Below, piece after piece: positions 50,928 to 59,321 of a DNA stretch of 64,000 nt (position 1 is the stretch's first letter; each line of letters begins with the position of its first letter). The notes under the pieces are model-generated. The model did not search any database and was not told the origin of the DNA. It saw only the letters and a program-made list of their open reading frames with translations. The stretch lies in NCBI RefSeq assembly GCF_041052385.1, contig NZ_CP163439.1:9165001-9229000 (forward strand), in the 5' to 3' direction. The stretch comes from Streptomyces sp. R28. Lineage in GTDB: Bacteria > Actinomycetota > Actinomycetes > Streptomycetales > Streptomycetaceae. The position numbers and the translations under genes are program-made.

Positions 50928-51596
50928 ATGACAGAAAAAATTGGTGTGCTCGGCAAGAAGTCCGCACAGCGTACGCAGCGTTCCGGCGTGGAACGCGTGG
51001 TGAATGCCCCCCTGCCCACCGTGTACGGGGAATTCCGCGCGATCGGTTACCTGGACCACGACCGCGGTGACGAACAAGTGGCCCTCGTCTACGGCGAGAT
51101 CGGCACGGACGACGTCCTGACCCGGCTGCACTCCGAGTGCCTGACCGGCGACGCGTTCGGCTCCCAGCACTGCGAGTGCGGCGACCAGCTCGCCTCCGCG
51201 CTGCGTGCCGTGGTCGCCGAAGGAAGCGGCATAGTCGTCTACTTGCGGGGCCACGAGGGCCGCGGCATCGGTCTGCTCGGCAAGCTGCGGGCGATGGCCC
51301 TGCAGGCGGAGGGCCTGGACACCGTCGAGGCCAACCTCGCGCTCGGCCTGCCGGTGGACGCCCGCGACTACGGGGTCGCCGCCGAGATCCTGCACGACCT
51401 GGGGGTGGGCAGCGTCCGCCTGATGTCGAACAACCCGCGCAAGCGCGAGGCGTTGCTGCGGCACGGCATCCAGGTGGCCGAGCAGGTCCCGCTGCTGATC
51501 CCGCCGTGCGAGAACAACATCACCTACCTGCGCACCAAGCGGGAGCGCCTCGACCACCACCTGCCCCATCTGGACGCGGTCGCGCACCTGTCCTGA
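50928..51596 (+). CDS. GTP cyclohydrolase II paralogue, predicted FAPy-forming
   Basis: A 222-residue RibA-type enzyme. Zinc Cys ligands are C71, C82 and C84 (HSECLTGDAFGSQHCECGDQ); GRGIGLLGKLRAMALQ is the active-site stretch. E. coli RibA has IRAYALQ there: Tyr105, needed to complete the reaction, is Met123 here. From memory, the S. coelicolor paralogue with this Tyr-to-Met change hydrolyses GTP only to the formylaminopyrimidine (FAPy). The divergent creatininase could then deformylate it. No riboflavin genes are nearby, so a specialised pathway is likely. Unusually AT-rich first codons. Confidence 0.88.
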   Translation: MTEKIGVLGKKSAQRTQRSGVERVVNAPLPTVYGEFRAIGYLDHDRGDEQVALVYGEIGTDDVLTRLHSECLTGDAFGSQHCECGDQLASALRAVVAEGSGIVVYLRGHEGRGIGLLGKLRAMALQAEGLDTVEANLALGLPVDARDYGVAAEILHDLGVGSVRLMSNNPRKREALLRHGIQVAEQVPLLIPPCENNITYLRTKRERLDHHLPHLDAVAHLS

Positions 51597-51629
51597 TTGC
51601 GGCCGGGCCCGTCCGGACAGGAAGAGGGA

Positions 51630-51846
51630 ATGACCGACGACGTCCTCTTCCTCTCCGGAGACCAGGTGACGCGCCTGCTCGGCTTCGACGCGGCGATCGC
51701 CTCGCAGCGAAGCGCTCCGCCGGGTGTGCCGCGACTGGGGCGGCGGAGCCGCAGATCGACACAGCCCCCGCGCCCCTTGGCGGCCGTACGGCTGTGGAGC
51801 CCGACCGCGCGGAATCGTTCCCGCGCCGCCGAGCGGCTCGCCGTGA
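51630..51846 (+). pseudogene. Ornithine cyclodeaminase/mu-crystallin family remnant
   Basis: ATG 51630 with GAAGAGGG upstream begins DVLFLSGDQVTRLLGFDAAI, the family's typical N-terminus. After IASQR the frame breaks; adding two bases (GC) restores REALRRVCRDWGGGAAD before homology stops at a TGA (51844). Only about 10-15% of a normal 320-residue gene is left. The remaining sequence to 51997 shows no further gene. The family includes ketimine reductases of lysine/pipecolate metabolism, which fits the next genes. Confidence 0.7.
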
Positions 51847-51997
51847 CAGGGGCGTCGCCGGTCGCGGCCCGCACGCTCAGTGGTTCGTTCGAGCCCGGTC
51901 GGGTCCGGCGCCGTAATCGAGGCAGCCAGGAAGGTGGGCCTGTGACAACGCACGCGAGGACCGGAGCCATGACCGGGGCGGCGAAGGAGGTGCGGCC

Positions 51998-53143
51998 GTG
52001 AACACGACCGCGAGCGTCGTCGTCATCGGAGGCGGCGTGATGGGCACCAGCATCGCCTACCACCTCGCCCGCGCCGGGGTACGGGACGTCGTCCTCGTCG
52101 AGCGGGACGAGCTGGCCTCCGGCTCCACCTCGAAGGCGGCCGGCGGGGTGCGGGCGCAGTTCTCCGACGAGCTGAACATCCAGCTCGGGGCTCGCAGTCT
52201 GGAGGCGTTCGGCCGGTTCGAGGAGGAGACCGGGCACGACATCGGACTGCACCGGGTGGGCTATCTCTTCCTGCTCTCGACACCCGAGGAGGTCGCCGGC
52301 TTCGAAGCGAGCGTCCGGCTGCAGAACTCCCTCGGGGTGCCGAGCCGGATGATGGACCCCGCCGAGGCGCAGCGGCTGTCCCCGCTGATCACCACCGACG
52401 GACTGCTGGCGGCCGCGTTCTCGCCGGACGACGGCCACTGCACCCCCGAATCCGTCGTCCACGGCTACGCGTCCGCCGCTCGCCAGTACGGGGCGCGGAT
52501 CTTACGTCACAACGACGTCACCGGCATCGAACTGCACGGCGACCGCATCACCGCCGTGACGACGGCCATCGGCCGGATCGCCACCGGCACGGTGATCTGC
52601 GCGGCCGGCCCCTGGTCGCGGGCGGTCGGGGCGATGGCCGGCGTGGACCTGCCGGTGGTGCCGCTGCGCCGCCAGATCGCGGTCACCGAACCCGTCGCCG
52701 GACTGCCGCCGAACCTGCCCATGACCATCGACTTCAGCACCAGCCTCTACTTCCACGGCGAAGGCCCCGGCCTCCTGCTCGGCATGTCCGACCCCGACGA
52801 GCGGCCCGGCTTCGCCACCGACACCCACGACCGCTGGATCCCCCGCCTGGCCGCGGCCATGGAACACCGCGCCCCCACCCTGCTCGACCTGCGCCGCACG
52901 GGCGGATGGGCGGGCCTGTACGAGGTCACCCCGGACCACAACGCGCTGATCGGCGAGGCGACTTCCGTGTCCCGCTTCCTGTACGCGACCGGCTTCTCCG
53001 GCCACGGATTTCTGCAGGGGCCGGCCGTCGGCGAGGTCGTCCGCGACCTGTACCTCGGCCGCGTACCCTTCGTGGACGTCAGCCCCTTGAGCGCCGGCCG
53101 GTTCGCGGCCAACGCCCCGCGCCCGGAGGCCAACCGCGTATGA
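51998..53143 (+). CDS. FAD-dependent amine oxidase (DAO/sarcosine-oxidase type)
   Basis: A 381-residue DAO-family flavoprotein. The FAD fold is VVVIGGGVMGTSIAYHLA with the acidic end VVLVERDELASGSTS; later elements are GTVICAAGPWS and the C-terminal GWAGLYEVTPDHNALIGE and TGFSGHGFLQGPAVG. Leu169 is encoded by TTA (52502-52504), the rare bldA codon. GTG 51998 has AAGGAGG. First of three overlapping genes (ATGA). Candidate substrates are pipecolate, sarcosine or opines; context favours lysine-related compounds. Confidence 0.87.
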   Translation: MNTTASVVVIGGGVMGTSIAYHLARAGVRDVVLVERDELASGSTSKAAGGVRAQFSDELNIQLGARSLEAFGRFEEETGHDIGLHRVGYLFLLSTPEEVAGFEASVRLQNSLGVPSRMMDPAEAQRLSPLITTDGLLAAAFSPDDGHCTPESVVHGYASAARQYGARILRHNDVTGIELHGDRITAVTTAIGRIATGTVICAAGPWSRAVGAMAGVDLPVVPLRRQIAVTEPVAGLPPNLPMTIDFSTSLYFHGEGPGLLLGMSDPDERPGFATDTHDRWIPRLAAAMEHRAPTLLDLRRTGGWAGLYEVTPDHNALIGEATSVSRFLYATGFSGHGFLQGPAVGEVVRDLYLGRVPFVDVSPLSAGRFAANAPRPEANRV

Positions 53144-54201
53144 CCGATCTCCACCTGTGGCTGCGCCACGAGGTCCGTTCCACCGAGCGACGCACCCCGA
53201 TCGTGCCGTCCGACGCCCGGCGGCTCGTCGAGAGCGGAGTGACGCTGACCGTCGAGGAGTCCCCGCAGCGGATCTTCCCCATCGAGGAGTACGCGGCGGC
53301 CGGCTGCCGCGTCGCGCCCTCGGGCTCCTGGGTGTCGGCCCCGGCGGACGCCGTTGTCATCGGGCTGAAGGAACTCCCCGACGGACCCGCCGAACTGACG
53401 CACCGGCACATCTTCTTCGGCCACGCCTACAAGCAGCAGCCCGGCGCCGAGGACCTGCTCCGCCGGTTCGCCGCCGGCGGCGGGGCCCTGCTCGACCTGG
53501 AGTACCTGGTGGACGACCAGGGCCGCCGCCTCGCCGCCTTCGGCTTCTGGGCCGGCTATCTCGGTGCCGCCCTGGCCGTCCTCCAGCACCGGGGCAGGCT
53601 CGTCGCTCCGTTGGCCCCCACGTCGAAGGAGGAACTCGACGCGGCCCTCCAACCGGCCCCCGACGACGAGGAGTTCACGGCGCTCGTGATCGGCGCCCTG
53701 GGCCGCAGCGGCCGCGGCGCGTGCCTCGCGTTCCTGACCGCCGGCATCGAGGCGACGCCCTGGGACCTCGCCGAGACCCGCGACCTGGACCGCGACGCCC
53801 TGCTGGCGCACGAAGTGATGGTGAACGCCGTCCTCGCCACCAGCCCCGTCCCGCCCTTCCTGCGCGAGCAGGACCTCGACGACCCCGCCCGCCGGCTGCG
53901 CACTCTCTGCGACGTCACCGTCGACGTCGGCTCACCCTTGAACGTCCTGCCCGTCTACGACCGCACCACCGAGTGGACCGAGCCCGTGCGCCGCCTGCGC
54001 AAGGAGCCTGCGCTCGACCTCATCGCCATCGACAACCTGCCCTCCCTGCTGCCCCGGGAGTCCAGCACCGACTTCTCGTCGGCGCTGGTGCTCCAGCTGC
54101 TGGAGTTCGCCACGGGTGGGCCGTGGGGGCGCTGTCTGGACCGGTTCCACCAGGCCTGCCGTGAACTCGGCATCGCAGAAGGGGAGTTCCGCCATGTCTG
54201 A
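53140..54201 (+). CDS. Saccharopine dehydrogenase (LYS1/alanine-dehydrogenase fold)
   Basis: A 353-residue protein beginning LWLRHEVRSTERRTPIVPSD, the lysine-forming saccharopine dehydrogenase start, followed by IFFGHAYKQQPGAEDLL, LLDLEYLVDDQGRRLAAFGF and VIGALGRSGRGACLAFL (nucleotide motif). It catalyses saccharopine to lysine plus 2-oxoglutarate or the reverse. Overlaps both neighbours. Confidence 0.85.
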   Translation: MTDLHLWLRHEVRSTERRTPIVPSDARRLVESGVTLTVEESPQRIFPIEEYAAAGCRVAPSGSWVSAPADAVVIGLKELPDGPAELTHRHIFFGHAYKQQPGAEDLLRRFAAGGGALLDLEYLVDDQGRRLAAFGFWAGYLGAALAVLQHRGRLVAPLAPTSKEELDAALQPAPDDEEFTALVIGALGRSGRGACLAFLTAGIEATPWDLAETRDLDRDALLAHEVMVNAVLATSPVPPFLREQDLDDPARRLRTLCDVTVDVGSPLNVLPVYDRTTEWTEPVRRLRKEPALDLIAIDNLPSLLPRESSTDFSSALVLQLLEFATGGPWGRCLDRFHQACRELGIAEGEFRHV

Positions 54202-55357
54202 CGCCTCCGCACGCGTTCTGGCGAGCGGCACCGTCCACTGGGTCGGCGCCGGACTGTCCACGGGCAGCGGTCTGGCCCGGCTCTGCGACACCGCCGACCG
54301 CGTACGGCTGTGGCACCGCACCGAGAGCCGTGCGGCGGACGCCCTGGGCCGGATGGGACTCGCCGGACGCGCCGAGCCCCGCGGCTACACGCTCGCGGCG
54401 CTCACGGCCGAACTGGCGCCGGGGGACGTCGTCGTGTCGATGCTGCCCGCGCCGGAGCACGCCGGGATCCTGGCGGCCTGTATCCATCGGCAGGCGCACT
54501 TCGCCTGCTCCAGCTATGTGTCGGACGCGGTGGTGGAGCAGGTGCCCGCGGCCGCCGCGGCCGGGCTCGTCGTCCTCACCGAGGCCGGCCTCGACCCGGG
54601 CATCGACCACCTCTTCGCCCACTGCCTCGTCGGCCGCGCCCGGGAGGCCGTGGGCGACGAAACTGCCGCCTCGTACAGCCTGACGTCGTACTGCGGCGGT
54701 GTCCCCGCGGTTCCGAACGACTTCAGGTACCGCTTCAGCTGGGCGCCTGCCGGGGTGCTCAACGCCCTGCGCTCACCGGCGCGTTATGTGCGGGACGGGG
54801 CCGAGACGGTCGTCGAGCGGCCGTGGGAGGTGACGCGGCGGCATGTGGTGGACGGGGAGGAGTTCGAGGTCTACCCGAACCGCGACAGCGTTCCGTTCGT
54901 CGAGCAGTACGGGCTGCCGCACACGTGGAAGCCACAGACCTTCGTGCGCGGCACCCTGCGCCTGGAGGGCTGGCTGCGTGCCTGGGACGCCGTCTTCGAG
55001 GAGCTGAAGACCGGCGACGATGCCCGGATCGCCGCTCTGGCGGGGGAGTTGGCGGCCAAGTACCCCACCACGGAGGCCGACCGCGACCGCGTCGTCCTCG
55101 CCGTGTCGCTGGACGTGCGCGGCGGGGACGGGCGGACGTGGTCCGGCAGTTACCTCCTCGACCTGGTGGGGGACGCGGAGGAGAGCGCGATGGCCCGCTG
55201 TGTCTCCCGGCCCCTCGCCCTGGGCGTGCGCCACATCCTGGACGGCTCCCTGCCGGCGGGCCTGAACCGCGCCGCCGAGACGGCGGCCCGCTCGGAGGAG
55301 TGGCTGCGCGAACTCGCCCTGGAGGGAGTGGAGTTCGCCCTTCGGGTGGACCAGTAG
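54194..55357 (+). CDS. Saccharopine reductase-like dehydrogenase (LYS9 type)
   Basis: A 387-residue protein: Rossmann start VHWVGAGLSTGSGLARLCD, VVSMLPAPEHAGILAACI, LTEAGLDPGIDHLFA and SYCGGVPAVPNDFRYRFSWA, matching glutamate-forming saccharopine reductases. It overlaps the preceding gene by 8 bp. With LYS1-type and FAD oxidase neighbours it would run lysine degradation through aminoadipate semialdehyde, or process a related opine. Confidence 0.86.
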   Translation: MSDASARVLASGTVHWVGAGLSTGSGLARLCDTADRVRLWHRTESRAADALGRMGLAGRAEPRGYTLAALTAELAPGDVVVSMLPAPEHAGILAACIHRQAHFACSSYVSDAVVEQVPAAAAAGLVVLTEAGLDPGIDHLFAHCLVGRAREAVGDETAASYSLTSYCGGVPAVPNDFRYRFSWAPAGVLNALRSPARYVRDGAETVVERPWEVTRRHVVDGEEFEVYPNRDSVPFVEQYGLPHTWKPQTFVRGTLRLEGWLRAWDAVFEELKTGDDARIAALAGELAAKYPTTEADRDRVVLAVSLDVRGGDGRTWSGSYLLDLVGDAEESAMARCVSRPLALGVRHILDGSLPAGLNRAAETAARSEEWLRELALEGVEFALRVDQ

Positions 55358-55361
55358 GGGC

Positions 55362-56594
55362 TCAGTCTCCGGTGACGGCCTCGTTCACGAGCCGCTTGAG
55401 GTCCTGGAACAGCGTGTGCGAGGACCTCGGCCGTACCTGCGTCATGAACTGCACCGTCAGGTCGTGGCGCGGGTCGACCCAGAAGGTGGTGGTCGCCACC
55501 CCGCTCCAGCCGTAGGCGCCGAGGACGGTCGGGGCCTTCGTCCGCGTCGGGTCGATCACCACCGAGACGCCGAGACCGAAACCCATGCCGTCGTTGCCGG
55601 GCTCGTCGTGGGCGGGGCGGCTGCCGAAGGCGCGCAGGTCGGCGCCGCCCGGGAGGTGGTTGGAGGTCATCAGGTCCACGGTCTCGGGGGCCAGCAGGCG
55701 GGTGCCGTCGAGTTCGCCGCGGCGGCGCAGCAGCTCCATGAAGCGGTGGATGTCGTGCGCGGATGCCGCCATGCCGCCGCTGCCGGACAGGAAGCGGGGG
55801 CGGCCGTGCAGCGGGAGGCCGGGGATCGGCTCGATGCCGCCGTCGTCGCTCTCCCCGTACAACTCCGAGAGCCTGCCCGCCTGTTCGTCGCGCACGCAGA
55901 ACCCGGCGTCGGTCATCCCGAGCGGCCGGAAGATCCGCTCGGCGAAGAACTCGTCGAGCGCCTGCCCGGACACGACCTCGATGACCCGGCCCAGGACGTT
56001 CGTGGCCACCGAGTAGTTCCACTGCGTCCCCGGCTCGAACTGCAGCGGCAGGCTCGCGTACACGTCGACCGTCTCGGCCAGGTTCGAGCCGGGCAGCACC
56101 GCGGAGTCCAGGTTGGCGTCGCGGTAGAGGGCGTCGACGGGATGCGTGCGGTAGAAGGCGAAGGTCAGTCCGGCGGTGTGGGTCATCAGGTGCCGGATGC
56201 GTATCGGGCCGTCGGCCGGGCGGGTCACGGTGTCGGCGCCGGATCCGCTGACGTACACCCGAGGCTCGGCGAAGGCGGGCAGATGGCGCTCGACCGGGTC
56301 GTCGAGCGACAGCTTGCCCTCCTCCACCAGCAGCAGCGCGGCGACCGAGGTGACCGGCTTGGTCATGGAGTAGATCCGCCACAGCGTGTCGGACTCGACG
56401 GGCAGCCCGGCCGCCAGGTCCCGGTGGCCGTGCGTGGCGAGGTGGGCGACGCGTCCACCGCGGGCGACGGACACCAGGTAGCCGGGTATCCGCCCCTCGT
56501 CGACGTAGTGGGCGAAGTGCTGGTCGAGGCGGTCCAGCGCCTTCGCGTCCAGCCCGACCTCGCCAGGGTCGACCTCTTGTGTCAGCAGTGCCAT
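55362..56594 (-). CDS. Serine hydrolase, class C beta-lactamase/esterase family
   Basis: A 410-residue protein. The catalytic SxxK is SMTK (WRIYSMTKPVTSVAALLL); the YxN-equivalent is NYSVATNVLG; a late GVATTTFWVDP corresponds to the KTG region. No signal peptide, so an intracellular esterase or peptidase is likelier than a beta-lactamase. ATG 56594. Only 4 bp separate its stop from the convergent saccharopine reductase. Confidence 0.86.
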   Translation of the reverse strand: MALLTQEVDPGEVGLDAKALDRLDQHFAHYVDEGRIPGYLVSVARGGRVAHLATHGHRDLAAGLPVESDTLWRIYSMTKPVTSVAALLLVEEGKLSLDDPVERHLPAFAEPRVYVSGSGADTVTRPADGPIRIRHLMTHTAGLTFAFYRTHPVDALYRDANLDSAVLPGSNLAETVDVYASLPLQFEPGTQWNYSVATNVLGRVIEVVSGQALDEFFAERIFRPLGMTDAGFCVRDEQAGRLSELYGESDDGGIEPIPGLPLHGRPRFLSGSGGMAASAHDIHRFMELLRRRGELDGTRLLAPETVDLMTSNHLPGGADLRAFGSRPAHDEPGNDGMGFGLGVSVVIDPTRTKAPTVLGAYGWSGVATTTFWVDPRHDLTVQFMTQVRPRSSHTLFQDLKRLVNEAVTGD

Positions 56595-56659
56595 CGCTCT
56601 CCTCCGAATACGTACGACGAGGTGCGCTCCGGCATACCCAGCCGGAACGGCCTCAGATC

Positions 56660-58009
56660 TCATCGTCGCCCAGGAACACGTGTACGGTCCTTCGATTGCC
56701 CATGATCGTCGATTGCCGGCCCCGGTCGTCCCGGCAGCTTTCGGCCCAGCGCCGCACCGGCCAGGACGACCCCGGCGAGGACACTCAGTGGCAGCTCAGG
56801 GCCACCGCCCGACCCCATGAGGGCGGTCGCGGCGGCCACGCCCAGCACCGGCCCGAGGTTCATCGCGGTCTGCTGCAGTCCGCCCGCCACCCCGGCCGAC
56901 TCGACGGCGGCCTCGCGTACGACGACGTGGGTCGCCGCCACCATCACGGTGCCGAACCCGGCCCCCACCAGGGCGAACGCGACGCAGAGGGCAGGCGTGG
57001 CCGACGCCCGGGAGAGGACGAGGATCCCGACCGCGAGGACCGTCATCGCCGCCACGGTCGTACGCCGGGCCCCGGCCCGGCGCAGCAGCACCGCGCACGA
57101 GGGTGCCGCGAGCACCATCAGCAGGGCCAGCGGCAGGCTGACCAGGGCGCTGCGCATCGGGTCCAGACCGAGCGTGCCCTGCAACAGGAACGTGCCGACG
57201 AACAGCGCGCCCGACAGTGCCGCCGACGCGGCCACCAGCATGCCGAGCGCCGAGGCGACCGCCGCCGAGCCGATGACGTCGGGCGGCAGGAGAGGGCTCG
57301 CGGTACGGCGCTCGTGCCGGACGAAGGCGGCGCCGGTGACCGTGGCGGCCGCGGCGGTCCAGCCCCACCCCGGCAGCGCGACGAGGGCGTGGACCAGGCA
57401 GGCCAGGGTCACCGCGAGCAGGAGGGCGCCGGGCACGTCGAGCCGCGCGGGGGAGATGGTGCGCGCGGGCCGCACCGCGAGTGCGAGCACGCCGAAGACG
57501 AGGGCGGGCACGACGTTCAGCAGGAACACGGCTCGCCAGCCCGGCCCTGCCACCAGCGCACCGCCCACCACCGGCCCGGCGGCGGCCGCCACTCCGATCG
57601 CGGCGGTCCGTACGGCGATCGGCGTCCGCAGCCGGTCGGGCGGGTACGCGGCCCGCAGCATCCCGAGCGTGGCCGGCTGCGACAGCGCCCCGAACACGCC
57701 CTGCACGACCCGCAGCCCGACGACCCAGCCGACGCCGGGTGCCAGAGCGATACCGGCCGACGCGGCCCCGAAGCCGAGCATGCCGATGCCGAAGACGCGA
57801 TGGTGCCCGTACCGGTCGCCGAGCCGTCCGGCGAACACCAACAGGCTTGCCACCGCGATGAGATAACCGGTGCTGGTCCACTGGACCTGAGCGAAGGAGG
57901 CACCCAGGTCGCGTTGCAGGGTGGGCTGGGCGAGGGTCAGGACGGTGCCGTCGAGCGCGACGATCACGGCGCCGGCGACGCTGCTCGCGAGGGTGAGGCG
58001 CGGGTTCAT
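56660..58009 (-). CDS. MFS drug-efflux-type transporter
   Basis: A 449-residue DHA2-like carrier. VALDGTVLTLAQPTLQRDLG, WTSTGYLIAVASLLVFAGRL, GDRYGHHRVF and VQGVFGALSQPATLGML are the family signatures. ATG 58009 overlaps the tetR stop (ATGA); the open frame reaching 58786 is mainly the tetR gene in another frame. Probably repressed by that regulator. Confidence 0.9.
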   Translation of the reverse strand: MNPRLTLASSVAGAVIVALDGTVLTLAQPTLQRDLGASFAQVQWTSTGYLIAVASLLVFAGRLGDRYGHHRVFGIGMLGFGAASAGIALAPGVGWVVGLRVVQGVFGALSQPATLGMLRAAYPPDRLRTPIAVRTAAIGVAAAAGPVVGGALVAGPGWRAVFLLNVVPALVFGVLALAVRPARTISPARLDVPGALLLAVTLACLVHALVALPGWGWTAAAATVTGAAFVRHERRTASPLLPPDVIGSAAVASALGMLVAASAALSGALFVGTFLLQGTLGLDPMRSALVSLPLALLMVLAAPSCAVLLRRAGARRTTVAAMTVLAVGILVLSRASATPALCVAFALVGAGFGTVMVAATHVVVREAAVESAGVAGGLQQTAMNLGPVLGVAAATALMGSGGGPELPLSVLAGVVLAGAALGRKLPGRPGPAIDDHGQSKDRTRVPGRR

Positions 58010-58608
58010 TCGGTCACCGGCCCGAGGTGTGCGTCCAGGGTCGAGTGCAGCAGCCGTACGAAGTCGTGGGCGCCCGTGGCGAGTTGGAGGCTGCCCCAGC
58101 CCCAGAGCTGGGCGATGCCGTGCAGGCTGGCCCACAACGCGCCCGCGACGAGCCGGGCGTCGGCGTCGGGGCGTACCTGGGCGACCAGGTCCACCAGGCG
58201 GTCGAAGAGGGGGAGGCTGGTGTCGCGCAGCCCCAAGTGGCCGCTTTCCAGCAGATCGTGACGGAACATCAGCTCGTACATGCCGGGGTTGTCCAGCGCG
58301 AACTCCAGGTAGACGCGCCCCAGCGCGGCCAGCTCCGCCCGGGGGCTCGCCGTACCGTCGCCGACCGCAATCGCAGCCGTCGCAGTCGCCGTCGCTCGTC
58401 GCGCCAGCTCGTCGAAGCCGCGGTGTGCGATGGCCGACAGCAGTTCCAGGTGGGTGGGGAAGTAGCGGCGTGGCGCGCCGTGCGAGACGCCGGCCCGGCG
58501 GGCGATCTCCCGCAGGGTGAGCGCCTGGGCGCCTTCCCGGGTCACGAGATCCACGCCTGCGTCGACGAGTCGGGCCCGCAGTCCCGTATCGGAATCGGAT
58601 TCCTGCAT
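58006..58608 (-). CDS. TetR-family regulator of the MFS gene
   Basis: About 200 residues. HTH at roughly 8-52: RLVDAGVDLVTREGAQALTL, REIARRAGVSHGAPRRYFPT. ATG 58608 lies at the edge of its own operator and has no ribosome site (GTG 58614 is inside it), so the mRNA may be leaderless. The C-terminal domain contains YLEFALDNPGMYELMFRHDL and WASLHGIAQLWGWG. Co-transcribed with the MFS gene. Confidence 0.88.
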   Translation of the reverse strand: MQESDSDTGLRARLVDAGVDLVTREGAQALTLREIARRAGVSHGAPRRYFPTHLELLSAIAHRGFDELARRATATATAAIAVGDGTASPRAELAALGRVYLEFALDNPGMYELMFRHDLLESGHLGLRDTSLPLFDRLVDLVAQVRPDADARLVAGALWASLHGIAQLWGWGSLQLATGAHDFVRLLHSTLDAHLGPVTE

Positions 58609-58644
58609 AGACACTGTCTACCATGATCGAGTAGACAGTGTCTA
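58608..58644. promoter_or_regulatory. Double TetR operator overlapping the tetR start
   Basis: Two copies of TAGACA-N-TGTCTA (58608-58620 and 58632-58644) in opposite orientation form a perfect 14-bp inverted repeat with a 9-bp spacer. They cover the start codon of tetR. Confidence 0.8.
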
Positions 58645-58709
58645 CGAGGGAATGCCGCGGGGGAATGTGCGGGGGAATGTGCGGACCGCCCGGCAGGGTT
58701 GATTTAGAC

Positions 58710-59159
58710 ATGACTGAGGACTCCACCCAGAACGCACTGCTCGCGCTGCTCTCAGAGGGCCACGGCGGGGTGCTGGTCACCCTCAAGCGCGACGGCCGGC
58801 CGCAGCTGTCGAACGTCGGCCACGCCTACTACCCCGACGAGCGGATCATCCGCGTCTCGATCACGGACGACCGCGCCAAGACCCGCAACCTGCGCCGGGA
58901 CCCCAGGGCGTCGTACCACGTCACGTCCCCCGACCGGTGGGCGTACGTCGTCGCCGAGGGCACGGCGGAGCTCTCGCCGGTCGCGAAGGATCCGTACGAC
59001 GCCACGGTCGACGAGCTCGTCCGTCTGTACCGGGACGTCCTGGGCGAGCACCCCGACTGGGAGGACTTCCGGGCCGCGATGGTCCGGGACGGCCGACTGG
59101 TGCTGCGGTTGAAAGTGGAACGGGCTTACGGGATTCCGAAGGGTGCCAACCGGGGGTGA
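58710..59159 (+). CDS. PPOX-class flavin/F420-binding protein
   Basis: A 149-residue split-barrel protein (LLSEGHGGVLVTLKRDGRPQ, RVSITDDRAKTRNLRRDPRA, WAYVVAEGTAELSPV, ERAYGIPKG). Typical of actinobacterial PPOX-class F420-dependent enzymes. ATG 58710; a tandem 12-bp repeat lies at 58658-58681 in its leader. Divergent from tetR, so possibly under the same operator. Confidence 0.88.
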   Translation: MTEDSTQNALLALLSEGHGGVLVTLKRDGRPQLSNVGHAYYPDERIIRVSITDDRAKTRNLRRDPRASYHVTSPDRWAYVVAEGTAELSPVAKDPYDATVDELVRLYRDVLGEHPDWEDFRAAMVRDGRLVLRLKVERAYGIPKGANRG

Positions 59160-59255
59160 GCGGCTGATTGACGCACCGTCACCTGCCCCTCCTGCCGTGG
59201 ACCGCTTTCCGCAGGTGATCGAGTTGCTTCGCCCGGGGATTCCCGAAGAATTGCT

Positions 59256-59271
59256 GGGAGAGGCGTCTCCC
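59256..59271 (+). terminator. Hairpin GGGAGA-GGCG-TCTCCC
   Basis: A 6-bp stem, 4-nt loop between the PPOX gene and the trypsin-associated gene. Could end PPOX transcription; the 162-bp gap otherwise holds the next promoter, not resolved. Confidence 0.4.
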
Positions 59272-59321
59272 GGCGGAAGCCCGGATTCGGGTGGGGAACT
59301 CCTGCGTGAGGGAGTACCGCG

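Noticed and set aside
50928..51596. Housekeeping riboflavin ribA
   Set aside because: The essential Tyr is Met and no other rib genes are nearby.
56660..58786. 708-codon frame suggesting a regulator-transporter fusion
   Set aside because: The N-terminal part is out of frame with the real TetR gene; MFS homology starts at ATG 58009 overlapping the tetR stop.
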